A stretch of DNA of 64,000 bases, taken from positions 11,036,001 through 11,100,000 of the forward strand of contig JAUJPP010000012.1 in the NCBI GenBank assembly GCA_030562195.1, read 5' to 3'. Shown here piece after piece: positions 43,991 to 56,545 of the stretch. The DNA comes from Nipponacmea schrenckii (Eukaryota; Mollusca; Gastropoda; Lottiidae). The notes under the pieces were generated by a model. It made no database searches and was not told the origin of the DNA. It saw only the letters and a program-made list of their open reading frames with translations. Both the position numbers and the translations under genes were made by a program. Numbering within the stretch: the stretch's first letter is position 1; each line of letters opens with the position of its first letter.

Positions 43991-46409
43991 TAAGTTTCCT
44001 TTTGTAATTTTGAAATAGTTGTCATTGTATTGGTATGTCTATATTCTTTGAAAACCATGGATGAAATGAGTAGTGTTTTGTGGCAACTGTCTGATCACTG
44101 ACAGCAATGTTTTACTGACTAAGCCTCTTCATGTTGTCTTATTATGGCCTAGTTTGCCTTTGATCTACAAATTAATTTATGAGGTCTATGATATTACTGA
44201 GAATTTTAATTCTAATAAGTGGGTTTATTTTTACTGGACATTTCTTTTAAGGAAGTGTGTTTGAAATTTTCATTCATTCATCCTATGAATATATAGACAT
44301 ACTAAGAATTAAGATGTGTTGAAGATTGAAATGCATTTTAAGATTATCAGTTTACATTATGAAAGTACGTTTCATTTTTTAAAATAATCCATTATTATGC
44401 CTATAAATCGGTATATATTATACTTTTCTTTCTTGTACATGTAATCTATTCTGATGAACATTTTTAAAAAGAACATGAAAAAATTTGGATGCTAATAATG
44501 AAGCCCGTATGTTAATTTTTTTTCCTAAAATTATTTTTGTTCTGTTCTGCTTGTTTCATTTCTTTTTTTCAGGTAACTCATGCCAGTCTTGTGGGCAAAG
44601 GCCATAGTTAAAAACACAGGTTAACATATTTAGGTGAGTTAAAAGTTTTTTGTATTTTACACATTTTTTAAACATTCAATTTTACAAAATAGGCATTTGG
44701 TCAACTGACCTCATTAACTGTTACCAGAGGCTAAACTGAAAAAAAAACACAGCAATTAGGCTGTTGTGAAAGTCTTTGAGTGCATCCAATCTCATATTTG
44801 CTTCCAAGACAACAGTTTTTTTATTTCTTGGTGAATACTAGCTAGTGTGTTTTTGTGAATTGAAAAATACTGCTGCTGGAAAGGAACTGCATGTAAGTTT
44901 ATACTTTATTTCTACAAATCATGACTTTATGATTATATATTCTTTTTTCAGGAACAATTCCTTTGAGATGTCAGGAAAGCCTGTATCTGTTCCATCAGTT
45001 TTCCAGTGGTCTGAAGAAACAACAGATGAAACTTGGTGTGTGTGTTCCTAATCACCCAAGGATGAACTTTGATTAATATCAAGAAAAATCTTTAATTCAT
45101 TGATAACTCTTGTCAACCTCCCAGACAAATCGACTGCCATTATAAATGTTGGCGCATTATGATTGCCATCACTATTTTCATTTCTGCTCGGCATTCTGAT
45201 TTTTTAAAAAAAAGAGTCTGTTGATGTTAGCCTCAAATACTTCAAAAAACTATTCGTGTAGGATTTTCGTGAGTCATTGTCAATTTTCTTTTCAAATTGT
45301 TCAAGACAGCAGTGGGTTGCTTCTTATTTCAGTTGAGTAAATTTGATGTCAGTATTGATATCTTTGTAAATGTCATAATTTGGAGTTACCAATAAATATT
45401 TTTTTCCAATACCTATGTTCAAGATTTTTATTTCTGTCAATAAATACAACCCTAAAAAGAAAACTGTTGTAATCTTTAAATTTTTAACAATTCAACCACA
45501 GAACTAATAGGTTGAAATCCTACTTGAACTGAAGGTTTTTGTTCAAGGAAATTTTCGACATAATTTTGGAAGGATTAAGTTTTGAATTTCTTTTAAGTGA
45601 AGCGCAAAGGAAAATATTAGATCTAGGGCTAGTATTACCATAAATCAAACCAAAATACTCAACTAGCCTCACTGACTACATTGTGCCCTAAAAAATATAC
45701 TCAGAATGTATTTTTGGGTCCTTAAAGAACACATTTCCCTCTTTGCCTACAAACTGTGAGTTGGATCCAAATTTCAGTCTGAAATTCCCTTCTATAAAAT
45801 CATATTTCCAATTTTGAGTAAATGGTTGGCATTTTCAAAACCTTAAGACAATCTAAACTTGTTATAAGGTTAATATTTCAATGATACAAATAAGATTAGA
45901 ACTACTAGGCCTACCATATTAATGTATGTAGGCCTAGCCTACTGTGTGACCACAAAAATATTTCTGATAGCCTTAGATTGACTTAAAAAGGTTTTTAAAA
46001 TGGCAACAATAAAAAAATATTTTGAAATGTGGTTCATTTTCTCTAAAAATTTCTATGACTTGTAGGGTAATATGTTCAATGCCATGGGAAAATTTTAAAA
46101 CTTTATATTTCTATAGACTCTAAAGTAGAAGCCATTCTTTGAGAATGGAAATTAATTGACAATTATATTTTTGATTACTTGTGACGTGAGGAAAATTCAA
46201 TAAGCACTAGCCTAGAACTGTATCAGTCCGGGCAGTAGACCGGTCAGTAGAACTAGAAGACCACCGTATATAGCATACGGTAGGCCTAGTATTAATAGTA
46301 TTAGCCTAGGCCTATTGAATCATGCCTACAATCATACATAGTAATCATTTGTCTTGTCTGGGATAAAACAATGATTATCTAAGATTATCATTAAGATTTC
46401 AAGTATTTT

Positions 46410-46640
46410 TCAACTCCAATAATCAACAAACGACAGTCGCGAAGGAAATTTGTCCAAACCCCGGCTATCAACTTTCAGCGGACGTATTCGTTCGAAGCTT
46501 AGCCGACGGGTAAAACTGATTGTAACTTTTGGTTTAATGTTTTTTCTACCAGAGTCCTCCCCTATTTTAGATTTTAGTTCCTTTTCAAAGTTTAGATAGG
46601 TCCCATAAACCAAAATCACGCTTACTATTTACATAGTCGG
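46410..46640 (-). pseudogene. SAP-like remnant at right end of the THAP element
   Basis: MADYVNSKRDFGLWDLSKL followed by a stop; one frame over, NFEKELKSKIGEDSGRKN continues. Leader, WDLSKL, KELKS and SGRK occur in SAP-domain starts of transposon proteins from cnidarians and molluscs. Frame-shifted and short. Identification is by pattern only. Confidence 0.35.
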
Positions 46641-46789
46641 CCATGATTGCACACAACGCTTTAGGACCGCAATAGTCGCCGCGCCCCCTACATCAAGGAA
46701 AGACAACTCGCGAGTTTGGTTCCCCATTGTCCAATAATGTGTGTTTCCAAATGAGCAATTTTGATATTTATTTTCATTTTCTTTTACAG

Positions 46790-47377
46790 CTTGTGATAAT
46801 GATAGGTATGGTGCTGGATGTTCAAAACTAGGTTCAGAAAGAAATTGTTTAGTAGAAACATCATCATGTAATCATATCAATGGTAGCTGTCAAAATGGTT
46901 GTAAAGAAGGATTTACAGGAATTGACTGTGCTAAAAGATGTGAAGAAGGTATTTATGGAGCAGGATGTTGTAAGAAATGTTCAGAAAGAAATTGTTTAGT
47001 AGAACCTTCTTCATGTAATCATATCAATGGTAGCTGTCAAGATGGTTGTAAAGAAGGATTTAAGGGAATACACTGTGTTAAAAGATGCGAAGAAGGTGTT
47101 TATGGGGAAGGATGTAGTAAGAAATGTTCAGAAAGAAATTGTTTAGTAGAAACATCAACATGTAATCATATCAATGGTAGCTGTCAAGGTGGATGTAAAG
47201 AAGGATTTACAGGAATTGACTGTGTTAAAAGATGTGAAGATGGTGTTTATGGAGAAGGGTGTAGTAAGAAATGTTCAGATAGAAAATGTAGAGATAGTAA
47301 TTTACAATGTGACAGTAAAACAGGAGAATGTATTGATGGATGTCAACCAGGATACCAGTCAATAGATTGTATACAAG
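46790..47377 (+). CDS. Phosphatase gene 1, large exon with four EGF-like units
   Basis: One exon (acceptor CTTTTACAG, donor GTTAGT) with four tandem units of about 47-49 codons: ACDNDRYGAGCSKLG, RCEEGIYGAGCCKKC, RCEEGVYGEGCSKKC and RCEDGVYGEGCSKKC, each followed by SERNCLVE or SDRKCRDS and the HINGSC..GCKEGFTG type end. The first unit has Gly for a conserved Cys (SKLGSERN versus SKKCSERN) and the second has an extra Cys. The units are over 85% alike, so exon length probably varies between alleles. Confidence 0.8.
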
Positions 47378-48274
47378 GTTAGTTTTGTTTAGCCATGGTC
47401 CGTAGTCTGAAACAGACTAGAATTTTTCGACACATATCTGTCACCTTCCGAGTTATTTTAAGTTGCAATTACAATCTGAAAACTCTGCCAAAGAAGAATC
47501 TGTGAAGCCTTAAAAAACCGTCACTTCACGTCATTTTCGCTATACTTTAAGACAACAAACTTTACTCCCCATGACATTTCTATTCATAGTCTGTTACCTA
47601 TTTCGTACAATGGAACAACCAAGAAACAAAAAAAGATTATAAACAGAAAATATTTAACTATTCCACCCCGAGAAAAAAGGTGTGAAATTAAAAAATTTCA
47701 CTTAATGACCTGTTACATAATGTTCTGAAATCTTTGGAAAATTTACATCCGGTCTAATTAGAAAGTAAACTTATTGGATTTTTTGGGTTAAATTTTGTTG
47801 CATATTTATTTATATTTTGTTTTGAAACTGTTTAATTGTACCTTAGTATCCTGTTATAAATAATAAATAACAAATCTATTTTAGAGACAGTGCAATTATA
47901 AATTCGCAATCAAAAAGTAGTCCAAATACCCGAATTGTGTGGTTTTCGACATTTTCGCTCTTTTCGGGATATTTCGGGATTAAAATACTACCCACCTTCC
48001 AAGCTTCGTTCAAATCATTTTCGTATACAAACATTTATCGGCGGGTACAAGGCATCATTTTATCTCATGTTTTCTCTGTATGCGATTTACAATTAAAATA
48101 GAAACCTTTCATTGATATGTTCGCGCAATCTTCTATTTATGAGAAGGTTGTCGCATTTTTAAAACAGACTAATCTGTATTTTAAATTTTTATCCTTTTGT
48201 TTTAAATCGTATTCAGGTGCTATATAACCCGTGTTGGTGTTGATGCACCTTAATACATTTCATTTCATTCATAG

Positions 48275-48454
48275 AATGTGATAAAGGAACATATGGTCAG
48301 GACTGTCAGTTTAAATGTTCAGCAAGATTCTGTCAACCACAAGGTAAAAATAACTGTAGTAATATGGATGGAGCATGTGACTGTTTAGATGGATATCACA
48401 GTATAGATTGTACAGCTAAACAACAGGCTACAGATTCCAGAGACGATGATCTAG
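48275..48454 (+). CDS. Phosphatase gene 1, last EGF-like exon
   Basis: Acceptor TCATAG, donor GTAAGG, phase 1. Encodes ECDKGTYGQDCQFKCSARFC, NMDGACDCLDGYHSIDC and a linker rich in polar residues (KQQATDSRDDDL), suitable as the stalk before the membrane. Confidence 0.75.
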
Positions 48455-48688
48455 GTAAGGCAGCTTTTGACTAAAGTTATAATATATATTTTTTTATCAA
48501 CTGCCGGTCCAACAATCTCTGTTGGAATTTATTGTGATCATTCAAGAGAAATGATGTGTGAGGGTAACGTCATAACCTGTTAAATTGTTGTTCCTTTCTT
48601 GTTTTAAATGTTGAATCACAATCCATAAAGTAGTTGATGTAATGGAACAACTACCTAATTTGTACCTCAAGTTGGATTTATACTTCAG

Positions 48689-48773
48689 GAAATCAAGATA
48701 CAATCATTATAGCGGCCACTGTTTCAGGTTGTGTTATCATCATCATTATTGTTATTATGACACTGATCATCCG
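48689..48773 (+). CDS. Phosphatase gene 1, transmembrane exon
   Basis: Starts GNQDT and continues as a helix IIIAATVSGCVIIIIIVIMT then LIIR. Acceptor ACTTCAG, donor GTAAGA, phase 1 in and 2 out; the next exon completes RRRR, a strong stop-transfer signal. Confidence 0.75.
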
Positions 48774-48933
48774 GTAAGATTTTCTAACAAATATGTAAGC
48801 GACTGGTTTTTGGAAAATAATCGTACATTTGGGTAACTTGAAACCAATACAATTATATCACTGTACCTTCAATTTGTTAACTTATTGAATCTGCCTAAAA
48901 ACAAATTCTCAAACATCTATTGGTGTCTTACAG

Positions 48934-49562
48934 GAGAAGACGTTCACCACCTCCTGTTGACGATGGTACTGCCGACAAGTCTGTTGGTAGAAACATTGCT
49001 GTTGTTAAACCACAAATGCAAGGTATTTTTTTGTTCAACACTTTAAATCTATTGTTGTAATCATTTATCAAGTGATCGGACCTTCAAGATGCCAATTATT
49101 TTGTTAATGTTATGTGTTTTAATGTAATCAGGATTGCAATTTGTGAATATTTTCAAGAAATTAATCAATGTGTTTTTTAGCACCTTGCAACCTACAACTA
49201 TTTTAAAAATGATTTTGGTCCTGGTTACGTTGGATCTTCTGTTCCTTTTAGCACACTAAAACATGTTTCAGGCCCAATATATGAAAATTCTGATGTAATA
49301 AGAGAGGAATCTATAGCACGAGTAGCAGTCGAACCAGAATCAACCTTCTCAACCACTTGAATCACTACAACCACTTGAAGTCCAAGAATCTGAAGCTGCA
49401 CCCGAAATTGCAACTGAGCCTACAGCAGAGACTACATCCAAGACTGAAGAAGCTAAAATAAGTTCCTACCTTATGCCAGAGAAATCAGATTTTAACCTGA
49501 CAGAACTGGAAGAGTTTATAAAAAAGACTAAACCCAACGATGGATTTGATCCTTTATACAAG
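48934..49562 (+). pseudogene. Phosphatase gene 1, juxtamembrane exons with a frame break
   Basis: Exon 48934-49022 encodes RRRRSPPPVDDGTADKS and continues to KPQMQG. Exon 49272-49562 opens in frame with PIYENSDVIREESIARVA (Y-E-N, a Grb2-type site) but reaches TGA near 49358. One frame over, QPSQPLESLQPLEVQE runs on without stop to FDPLYK and joins the PTP domain in phase 0. A one-base indel between about 49321 and 49357 is the simplest explanation; a very short intron is less likely. Confidence 0.6.
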
Positions 49563-50047
49563 GTACCGGTGACTCAACAAATTGTTTATTCTTGTAGCCT
49601 ATTTCGTTAACATGTCTGCTTAGATTATTTTATCCTCGAATATAAAATGATTAACGTTTTAAAATTCTACATAAGGCGACTAAACCCCTTTTTATGTTAT
49701 GTTTATATTGAGAGATCTGTTTTGAGAGATATTCCAAGATTTTATTTGGTCTAAATTAAATTATCAATAATTAGTTATAAGGTCGACATCGCAGAACTAA
49801 TGACTTTTTCTCAGGTTTACTCTAAGCTTATTATTTCTATGATATTCATGTAGCATGATTGTAGTTTCTTATGATTGACCACCAACTTTGACATTTTGAA
49901 AATAAAGTGCAATGTATTTGGACATGTTTTGATTAGGGAAATTTGTTTTTAAAAAATTTAAAAAAAATACAAGTGGACTAATTCAATAGATAAATTTATT
50001 CTTAAACAGTTCAATTATGTAACAGATATAACTGTTATATTATTCAG

Positions 50048-53000
50048 GGATTACTAAATGACTTCATTTCTAGTTATGATATCTCACAAATACCAGAAAA
50101 CCGTAAGAAGAACAGATTCAAAGGGTATTATCCATGTATGTATTTTTATAATGGTCGATTTTTCTAACATTCGGTCTTTAATACCCTGAAAGAACCTTAC
50201 ACATGTATGAGTAAGCCAGCTTCAATTGCTTCCGACTCCATGCAGAAAAATGTAACATACGAAATATGCATGCACCAAAACTTTATTTTATATGACATTG
50301 AATACTAGTACTCCAGAGAAGATCTTAATATCACAGTTCTGTCTTTATGCTCTGACACAACCTGACACTAACACTGGTGCATAAGATTGTGTGTATATTA
50401 TGATGCAAAATTTGTTACGTGTTTGTTAAGCGGTTTATTTATTATTTAATTTGGGGGTATGAATATTGGGCTATATTCTAAGAGAAATTAAGAAGATATA
50501 TCAAGTGACCATAATAATAGTAGGTCGGCTTTGTACTATTTTATATTTTAGATAATCATACAAGGGTAGTGTTAAATGAACTGGCTGGTGATTCGCATTC
50601 AGATTATATAAACGCTAACTTCTTAAAGGTAATATTTAATCTCTCTTTCATACTTATCATTCTTGCATAATTGTTACAAATGTTGGATTATACATATTAT
50701 TAAACATTTGATGAACCAAACGACGGTCCTCCAACCAAAGCTTTAATAAGCGTCTTTTTATTTAACAATCCTATACATAATACATGTATTACCATTTAGA
50801 TTCATTGATTCTGATTGTTGTTCAATTTGCAAGTTACATTCAATTTTGATTATTATTCAGGACAAACTATTCTAATTAGTCCACGACACTATTGGGATTT
50901 TCAAAAAATTGAATATTTAAAATATTAATTTTTTGACAGGGTTATAATGGAAATATATTTATTGCTGCTCAAGGTAACAATCAACTGTTTCTCAAATTAT
51001 ATTGGAATAGATATCGTATAATATAATTGATTGATGAATAATCAGGTCATAGTATTATGTGTTATATCCCTTAGATAGATACTATTTGTAAAAAAAAAGC
51101 CACAGTAATGAATTTGAGTTCCCATTTGAGGAATTATTTGTATAACATTTATGATTTTATTCAAATCCTAAATCTTTTGGAATATCAAATTTGGTCTTGT
51201 TACGTATTTAAGGGGCATTAATTATTGAAAATAATTTGTTGTTCAAGCGCAACACGAGTCACACAGAACGATTTCGTAAGAATGATTTGGGATATGAACT
51301 GTGATAAAGTTGTCATGGTTACCAGAGAATTTGAAGATGGAAAGGTAACATATTATATTTCATTGTAGTACAATGATTGTACCAAAAATAAGGGAATAAA
51401 GTTGGTATATTTTGAAACCTATCTTGATTCTGTTTTGAAACGTCATTCTTATGCCAGGCGAGCACAGTGATATATAGCAATTATCCAAATTGCTGTCAAC
51501 AAGTCAATTTCTACAACCTGATAAAATCAGGGAGATAAGTGTGAAATTAGTCAATAGATATCTTTGCTTTTTCAATCTGTAGATAATATTCTCGTACATA
51601 ATAAACGCTTTCTATCGAAAACACGACACACGCTTAAATTTCAATCTTCTCTTTATCATTTCTTTATATTAAGCACACCAAGGAGTGTAAAATCCAAATC
51701 ATTCTTTTCAGAGAAAATGTGAACGATACTGGCCTCCGGAAGTAGGATCTTCCGAGACATTTGGTTTAATCAAACTTACATTGAAGGAAGAGATTTATAG
51801 AGAAAATTATACTAAAAGATGTATTATTATGGAAAGGGTAGGTACCAGTATAGAATTGTTCAACAAAGCCAGAGTCGGATGACATCAAACATATCTTGAT
51901 TTGCTAGGCTAGAGAAATTTTAAAGTAATTGAGATGTTACAATTACTTATGTGGAGTTCGTGCAAGGGAGGCATTGACAGGCCGGTTGATACAGTTACCT
52001 CAATTAGAATTGATAGAAGAGCACACCCAATATCTCGATTTGTTATTTTTCTTCGTGAAATAATCTAATTTCATTTCGTTACGATTTCGTTGTAGGATCA
52101 GATGGAACATTTGTTTTATCACTTCCATTACATCAGTTGGCCAGATCATGATGTACCCGAGATCAATGACATGTTAGATTTCCAGTTCACAGTTAATAAA
52201 TTTAAACCAGAATCTCAAAGTCCTGTATTGGTTCATTGTAGGTAGGTATATCATTATTTTATAGTGGAATTATCATATGGACTTTTCGCAATATATCATT
52301 GCAGAAATCTAAAATATGTAATGACCTCAAAAAATTAGAATGATAATAACATAAGAGTTCCATGGAACTAATTTGTAAGGAGGTTTTCAGTATTTTAGTA
52401 TCAGGTAAAGGAAATTATAAAACTTCACATAATAAAAATGAAATTTCTACCTATTTTCACGTTCAGTGCTGGTGTTGGTAGAACTGGAACTTATATAGCT
52501 ATAGACTATTGTTTAAAACAATATAATGATATTGGTAAGGTAGATGTATTGGAATGTGTTAAAACCCTTCGACAACACAGAAAAGGAATGATCCAAACTC
52601 CAGTAAGTTTTGTTCATCATTCTTGTCGTCTTAAATGGATTTCTATTCTTTACTCATGGCACCTGTACAAGTGATGAATATATAGAGGTTATCCTATGGC
52701 TACGAGTGGATATGGTTTTTAAAACCATATCCACGAGTTAGCCATTGGATATCCTATTTATCCTATACCTAATATGAAAAATATAAATTTCAAATTTACT
52801 GATAAATAAAGCGAAAGCGTTGAACGATGACAGCCTTTGGCCCCGCCCATCGAATACCAATATGTTTATTCAATGGGCTGTATTCAATGGTCTACAAGAA
52901 TATCACTTTTATCCAACTAAAAATTTTAATTTTTTTTTTTTTTTTGATCTAGAATGCATCACAGACATAGTACATGAGGAAAAAACTCATCTAAAACAAA

Positions 53001-53360
53001 TTTGAAATTTTTATTTTTCATTTCAAGTATGGGATAAATACTCATATTGAACGGGTTTGAAATTATATATCCAATATAAGAAGTAATATTTCCTATTTTG
53101 CTCGAAGGCTGCAAAAAATTTAAAATGGGCGTCCATAACCTGTTAATTCATTGTTATCATTTTGTTTTCCATTGACATATTTCAGTCTCAACTCCAATTT
53201 GTTCATGAAGCTCTAATAGAAGGGATTAAACGTGGAGACACTGCTATGAATGAAAATACATTCGAGTCTGAATACGACAAGCACGCATCAAAAATAAGAA
53301 TAGGGAATACGTCACTCAAACCACAATTCTCGTATCTGAAAACGGTGGAAAACAAAAGAG
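50048..53360 (+). CDS. Phosphatase gene 1, PTP catalytic domain (eight exons)
   Basis: Exons 50048-50135, 50552-50628, 50940-50973, 51248-51344, 51712-51837, 52096-52241, 52467-52602 and 53186-53360. Motifs in order: PENRKKNRFK, NHTRVVL, SDYINANFL, NDFVRMIWD, KCERYWP, the WPD loop SWPDHDVPE, the P-loop VHC-SAGVGRTG split across an intron, the Q-loop area GMIQTP and the closing helix QLQFVHEALIEGI. All catalytic residues (Asp, Cys, Arg, Gln) are visible, so activity is plausible if translated. The 51248 exon is one base out of phase with 50973. Only one PTP domain is seen; many receptor PTPs have two. Confidence 0.75.
52692..52752. repeat. Palindrome in a PTP intron
   Basis: Arms TATCC..GGCTA then GTGGATATGGTTTTT and its complement AAAACCATATCCAC then TTAGCC..GGATA meet with almost no loop. 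A 60-base hairpin-forming inverted repeat; no coding role. Confidence 0.7.
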
Positions 53361-53476
53361 GTAAAAACTTTTTTGTAATAACCCTTAATAATACTTACCT
53401 GACATATATTACATATGGATTTCCTTACTTCATGCTAGCTTTAACTCGCCCCACTTCCGGTACAACATTATGTTGA
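53361..53476 (+). other. Possible read-through 3' end of phosphatase gene 1
   Basis: If the donor at 53361 is not used, the frame stays open for about 38 codons and stops at 53474-53476, mostly inside the DIRS terminal repeat (from about 53386). This would give a receptor ending just after the first PTP domain with a transposon-derived tail. Inference only. Confidence 0.3.
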
Positions 53477-53950
53477 CCGGAAGTGGAAAACATGCGTACT
53501 ACGTCATCACTTTGTGTCGTAGTAACCACATCAACAAACCCAAATCAGTTAACAAACGAGGCGCATATGATTAGCGACCGCGTGTTCTGATTAAGCAGGG
53601 AAAGGAGGGTGGGAATCGTAATATATGTCAGGTAAGTATTATTCATAAAATTTGAACTTTATCAAATTTATGAATTTTATTTCATAATACTTCTACCTGA
53701 CATATATTACATATGGATTAACTCCCACAGAAACCCTGGTGGTGGGTTAAATCAGATTGAATCTGAAGAAAAAATTCAACTCTCACCTCTAAAATTCGTT
53801 ATAATATCGAAAAACCAAACCTTCGGAACTCGCCGGGTTTTCAGACAAGGTGCTGTACACAGCAAACCATCACCTCAACATATATACATGTTGTAAATTA
53901 AACTAATTAAAACTTCAAACCCTCTGTATTTACATCCTGTAAATAAAATT

Positions 53951-54985
53951 TTACAAGTCGGCAGTTTCCATAATGGACTGCAAAGATGCACCCTTAAACA
54001 AAGCCCAAGAAGCACCAAGTGCTCTTGTTGAATGTCCTTTTACCGAAAGCAATTCATTATCATAAGCTGATTTTAAAGCACTAACAATCCACCTGGAAAT
54101 AGTCTGTGATGATACCGGTGCATGAGGTTTATTTATACTCAGAAATACCTTAGTTTGATCAGCATTTTCTGTTCTTCTAAACTTTTCAGTTTTCTTGAGA
54201 TAATAGAAGAAAGCCCTTTTGGGGTCTAAAACTTTATTGCCTGGAAAGGAAGCAATTATTAATGGATTTGCATGAGAAGGTCTATCTTGTTTAGAAAGAC
54301 CATGTCTAATAAAAGTAAGACCATTAGCCTGGATGTTCATATTCCCTTCACCTAAGCGAAGAGATTGGAGATCACTACAACGTCTAAAAGACACAATTGC
54401 AAAGAGAAAAACAGTTTTCCAAGTAACATATTTCAGCTTAGCTTTACTCAAAGGCTCAAAAGGTGGACCCTTCAAAGCTGCCAAAACCCTATTTAAATCC
54501 CATTCTGGCAACAACTTTCTTTGTGGTGGTCGAGAATTAAAAACCCGACGCAACAACCGAATCAAGTGTGGATGTTGCCCAATAGGCATGCCTTTGATTG
54601 GAAGTAAAACTGCCGAAAACATGGACCTATAACCTGAAATGGTGCGGTAACTTAAGCCTCTTTCAAAAAGATCAGATAAAAAATTAGCACACTGATCTAA
54701 AGTTGGAGTAAAGGGATTGATATCCCTCTCACCACACCAGCTGAAAATTTTTTTGAATTTAAGCTTATAGTCCCGACGGGTACCTTTTCTCCAGGATGCT
54801 GACAACAATTTACAAGCTCCTTTAGAAAAGCCTTGTGCTTGAAAACATTCGTTGACAAACGCCATGCCGTCAGACTGAACATTTGAGGATCCTCGTGAAA
54901 AACCTTTGACGTTCCCTGCTCCAAGAGATCCTTCCTCTTGGGTAACATTATTGGAGGTTCCACTAACATTTCCATTATTTGGGGA
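53951..54985 (-). pseudogene. DIRS tyrosine recombinase, C-terminus missing
   Basis: YR fold with an N-terminal SAM-like region (SWRKGTRRDYKLKFKKIFSW, FLSDLFERGLSYRTISGYRS) and a catalytic region: Arg in FRRCSDLQSLRL, then GLSKQDRP, and HSTRALGASWA with the H-x-x-R pair. The frame stops after SIMETADL, before the place for the nucleophilic Tyr. A GT..AG pair right after (GTAAAATTTTATTTACAG) might be a tiny intron, but no clear Tyr-bearing continuation is visible. The same open frame continues upstream over the RT region; that part is a shadow. Confidence 0.7.
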
Positions 54986-56545
54986 TACCAAATTTGTTTC
55001 GGCCAAAATGGAGCAATGGGGATAATCTCGCAAAGATACCTCCTCATATGGTTCAGGACCCGTGGCAGCAAATTTATTAGGGGATACAGATACGCAAACA
55101 TGTTCTCCCACGAAATGGAGAGCGCATCTATTGCATATGCCTATGGATGATTTATCCATGAGCAAAACAGATTTGTTCTCTTGTTGTTGAAAGTAGCAAA
55201 GAGATCCATCATAGGCTTGCCCCAAATGTGAAAAATTTGATTGACAACCTGCTGATTCAGAGACCATTCTGTGGCCATAATTTTGTGACGACTCAGCATA
55301 TCTGCCAATTCGTTGTTCGAGCCCTTTATGTGAGCTGCTTGGATATTCACATTCATTTGAATTGCCATGTTCCAAATGTCCCAAGTCTCCTGGCAAAGTG
55401 GAAGCGATCTCGTTCCTCCTTGTTTGTTCAGATACTGAACCACTGTGGAGTTGTCTGATCTGACAAGAACTACTGTGTCCTTCAACCGAGGCAAGAAATG
55501 TTTTATTGCCAGATTCACGGCTTTCAATTCCAGCCAATTTATGCGACGTCCCTTCCAGAGTTCTGGCCACACTCCTTGCACAAAATAATCTTGGAGATGT
55601 GCACCCCAACCCTGAAGAGACGCATCTGTCACAGTGGGTAGTAATGTGGCTAGATTCCTGCCCTTTGCCAAATTTTCCTCCCTCGTCCACCAAAGCAGAT
55701 GAGGAATTAAACTGTTTGGAATTGGGATCTTTAAAGCCATGTCCATTTTCACTGGACACCACTTCCTCAGTAAATGACATTGAATTGGTTTCACAAACAA
55801 CCTTGCATTTGGAATCAACTCCAGACAGGAAGCTATCATTCCTAGAAGACTCAAAAAGTCCCTGGCTGAAACCTGCCCCTGGAGAAGCCTTGACGCCCCA
55901 AGGATCAATTTCTTCCTCCTTTCCAGTGACGGGTAAACTTTTCCCTGTCTGAAATTCCAAACCGCTCCCAAATAATCGATCTCTTGTGAAGGCTCTAAAT
56001 GGGACTTTTTTACATTGATAATAAACCCTAGACTGGTCAAAGTCTCTAGGACCTTCTGACAATCCAAAATAAGTCTCGATCTTGTTGCATTCACTGACAA
56101 TAGATCGTCTAGATAAACTGCCATACGAATGTTCTGAGCCCGAAGATGTTGTGCTATCACTGAAAGGATCCTTGTAAATACTCTTGGAGCAGACGTTGGT
56201 CCGAAACAAAGCACCTTGAATTGGTATATTTTGTTTTCGAACGCAAACCTTAGGTATTTGCGATGACCCTGAAAAATTGGAATATGAAGGTAAGCATCCT
56301 TTAAATCGATGGAAATGGCCAAGTCGTTGGTTCTTACCAATCCCAATACTTTTGCCAAATGATCCATTTTGAAATGAACTTTCTGGAGATACTGGTTCAG
56401 TGGTTTCAAATTTATTACAGGACGCAGTTCTCCATTCTTTTTTGGAACTAAGAACAGCGTACTGTAGAAACTCTTCCACTGATTGAGAAACAGAGACAGA
56501 CGACCCCCAACCGGTACCTCCGGAAGTTCTGCCAAAATTTCAGTA
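54986..56545 (-). pseudogene. DIRS reverse transcriptase/RNase H
   Basis: RT motifs: [50 protein letters not shown] and YLDDLLSV; then a linker and RNase H: TVTDASLQGWGAHL, WLELKAVNLAI, VRSDNSTVVQYLNKQGG, HIKGSNNELADMLSR. A TAG at 55141 interrupts the frame at CSWINHP; sequence of the same protein resumes (AYAIDALSISWENMFAYLYP, then LPRVLNHMRR and PIAPFWPKQIWYP). The true N-terminus is lost at the junction with the Penelope-like element, so the nearby ATG (MSQTIYRG) belongs to neither protein. Confidence 0.8.

Larger units (their letters stand above)
43656..46726. mobile_element. THAP-bearing DNA transposon, decayed, in the EGF intron
   Basis: Inverted ends TGGGGAACCAAACTC (43656) and GAGTTTGGTTCCCCA (to 46726) enclose about 3.07 kb. 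The left end carries a THAP-domain start on the plus strand; the right end carries a divergent minus-strand frame starting MADYVNSKRDFGLWDLSKL with SAP-like decay. P-type and other transposons of aquatic invertebrates use THAP DNA-binding domains. No transposase core is recognisable, so this is a deletion derivative or an eroded copy. No clear target duplication. Confidence 0.6.
39835..53360 (+). pseudogene. Receptor-type tyrosine phosphatase gene with lectin-like and EGF ectodomain (possibly broken)
   Basis: At least 20 exons in one orientation with GT/AG borders: signal peptide (39835), EGF (40890), F-type-lectin-like (41188, 42095), EGF units (42507 to 48454), membrane helix (48689), juxtamembrane (48934, 49272) and a PTP domain (50048-53360). 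Predicted type I receptor that dephosphorylates tyrosines at the inner membrane face. Two frame breaks are seen, in the exon 49272-49562 and at the start of exon 51248. After the last PTP exon a DIRS element begins within about 30 bases, and no second PTP domain or terminal exon is found before the next gene copy at 62009. Either a pseudogene, an allele with errors, or a truncated receptor. Confidence 0.65.
53386..56545 (-). mobile_element. DIRS-type retrotransposon, truncated at its 5' side
   Basis: Minus-strand RT/RNase H frame followed by a tyrosine recombinase frame. Its 3' side has the DIRS style of repeats: ACCTGACATATATTACATAT occurs at about 53397 and 53698, and in inverted form at 53618, giving a hairpin at 53617-53716. 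At its 5' side, RT sequence starts ([14 protein letters not shown]) immediately after a Penelope-like GIY-YIG fragment, so one element landed in or recombined with the other. Inserted about 30 bases after the last PTP exon of the host gene. Confidence 0.75.

Noticed and set aside
53951..56479. Single 842-codon minus-strand open frame
   Set aside because: Its first 500 or so codons are the +1 shadow of the DIRS RT/RNase H (Ser-rich, no motifs). Only the C-terminal 340 codons are real recombinase sequence.
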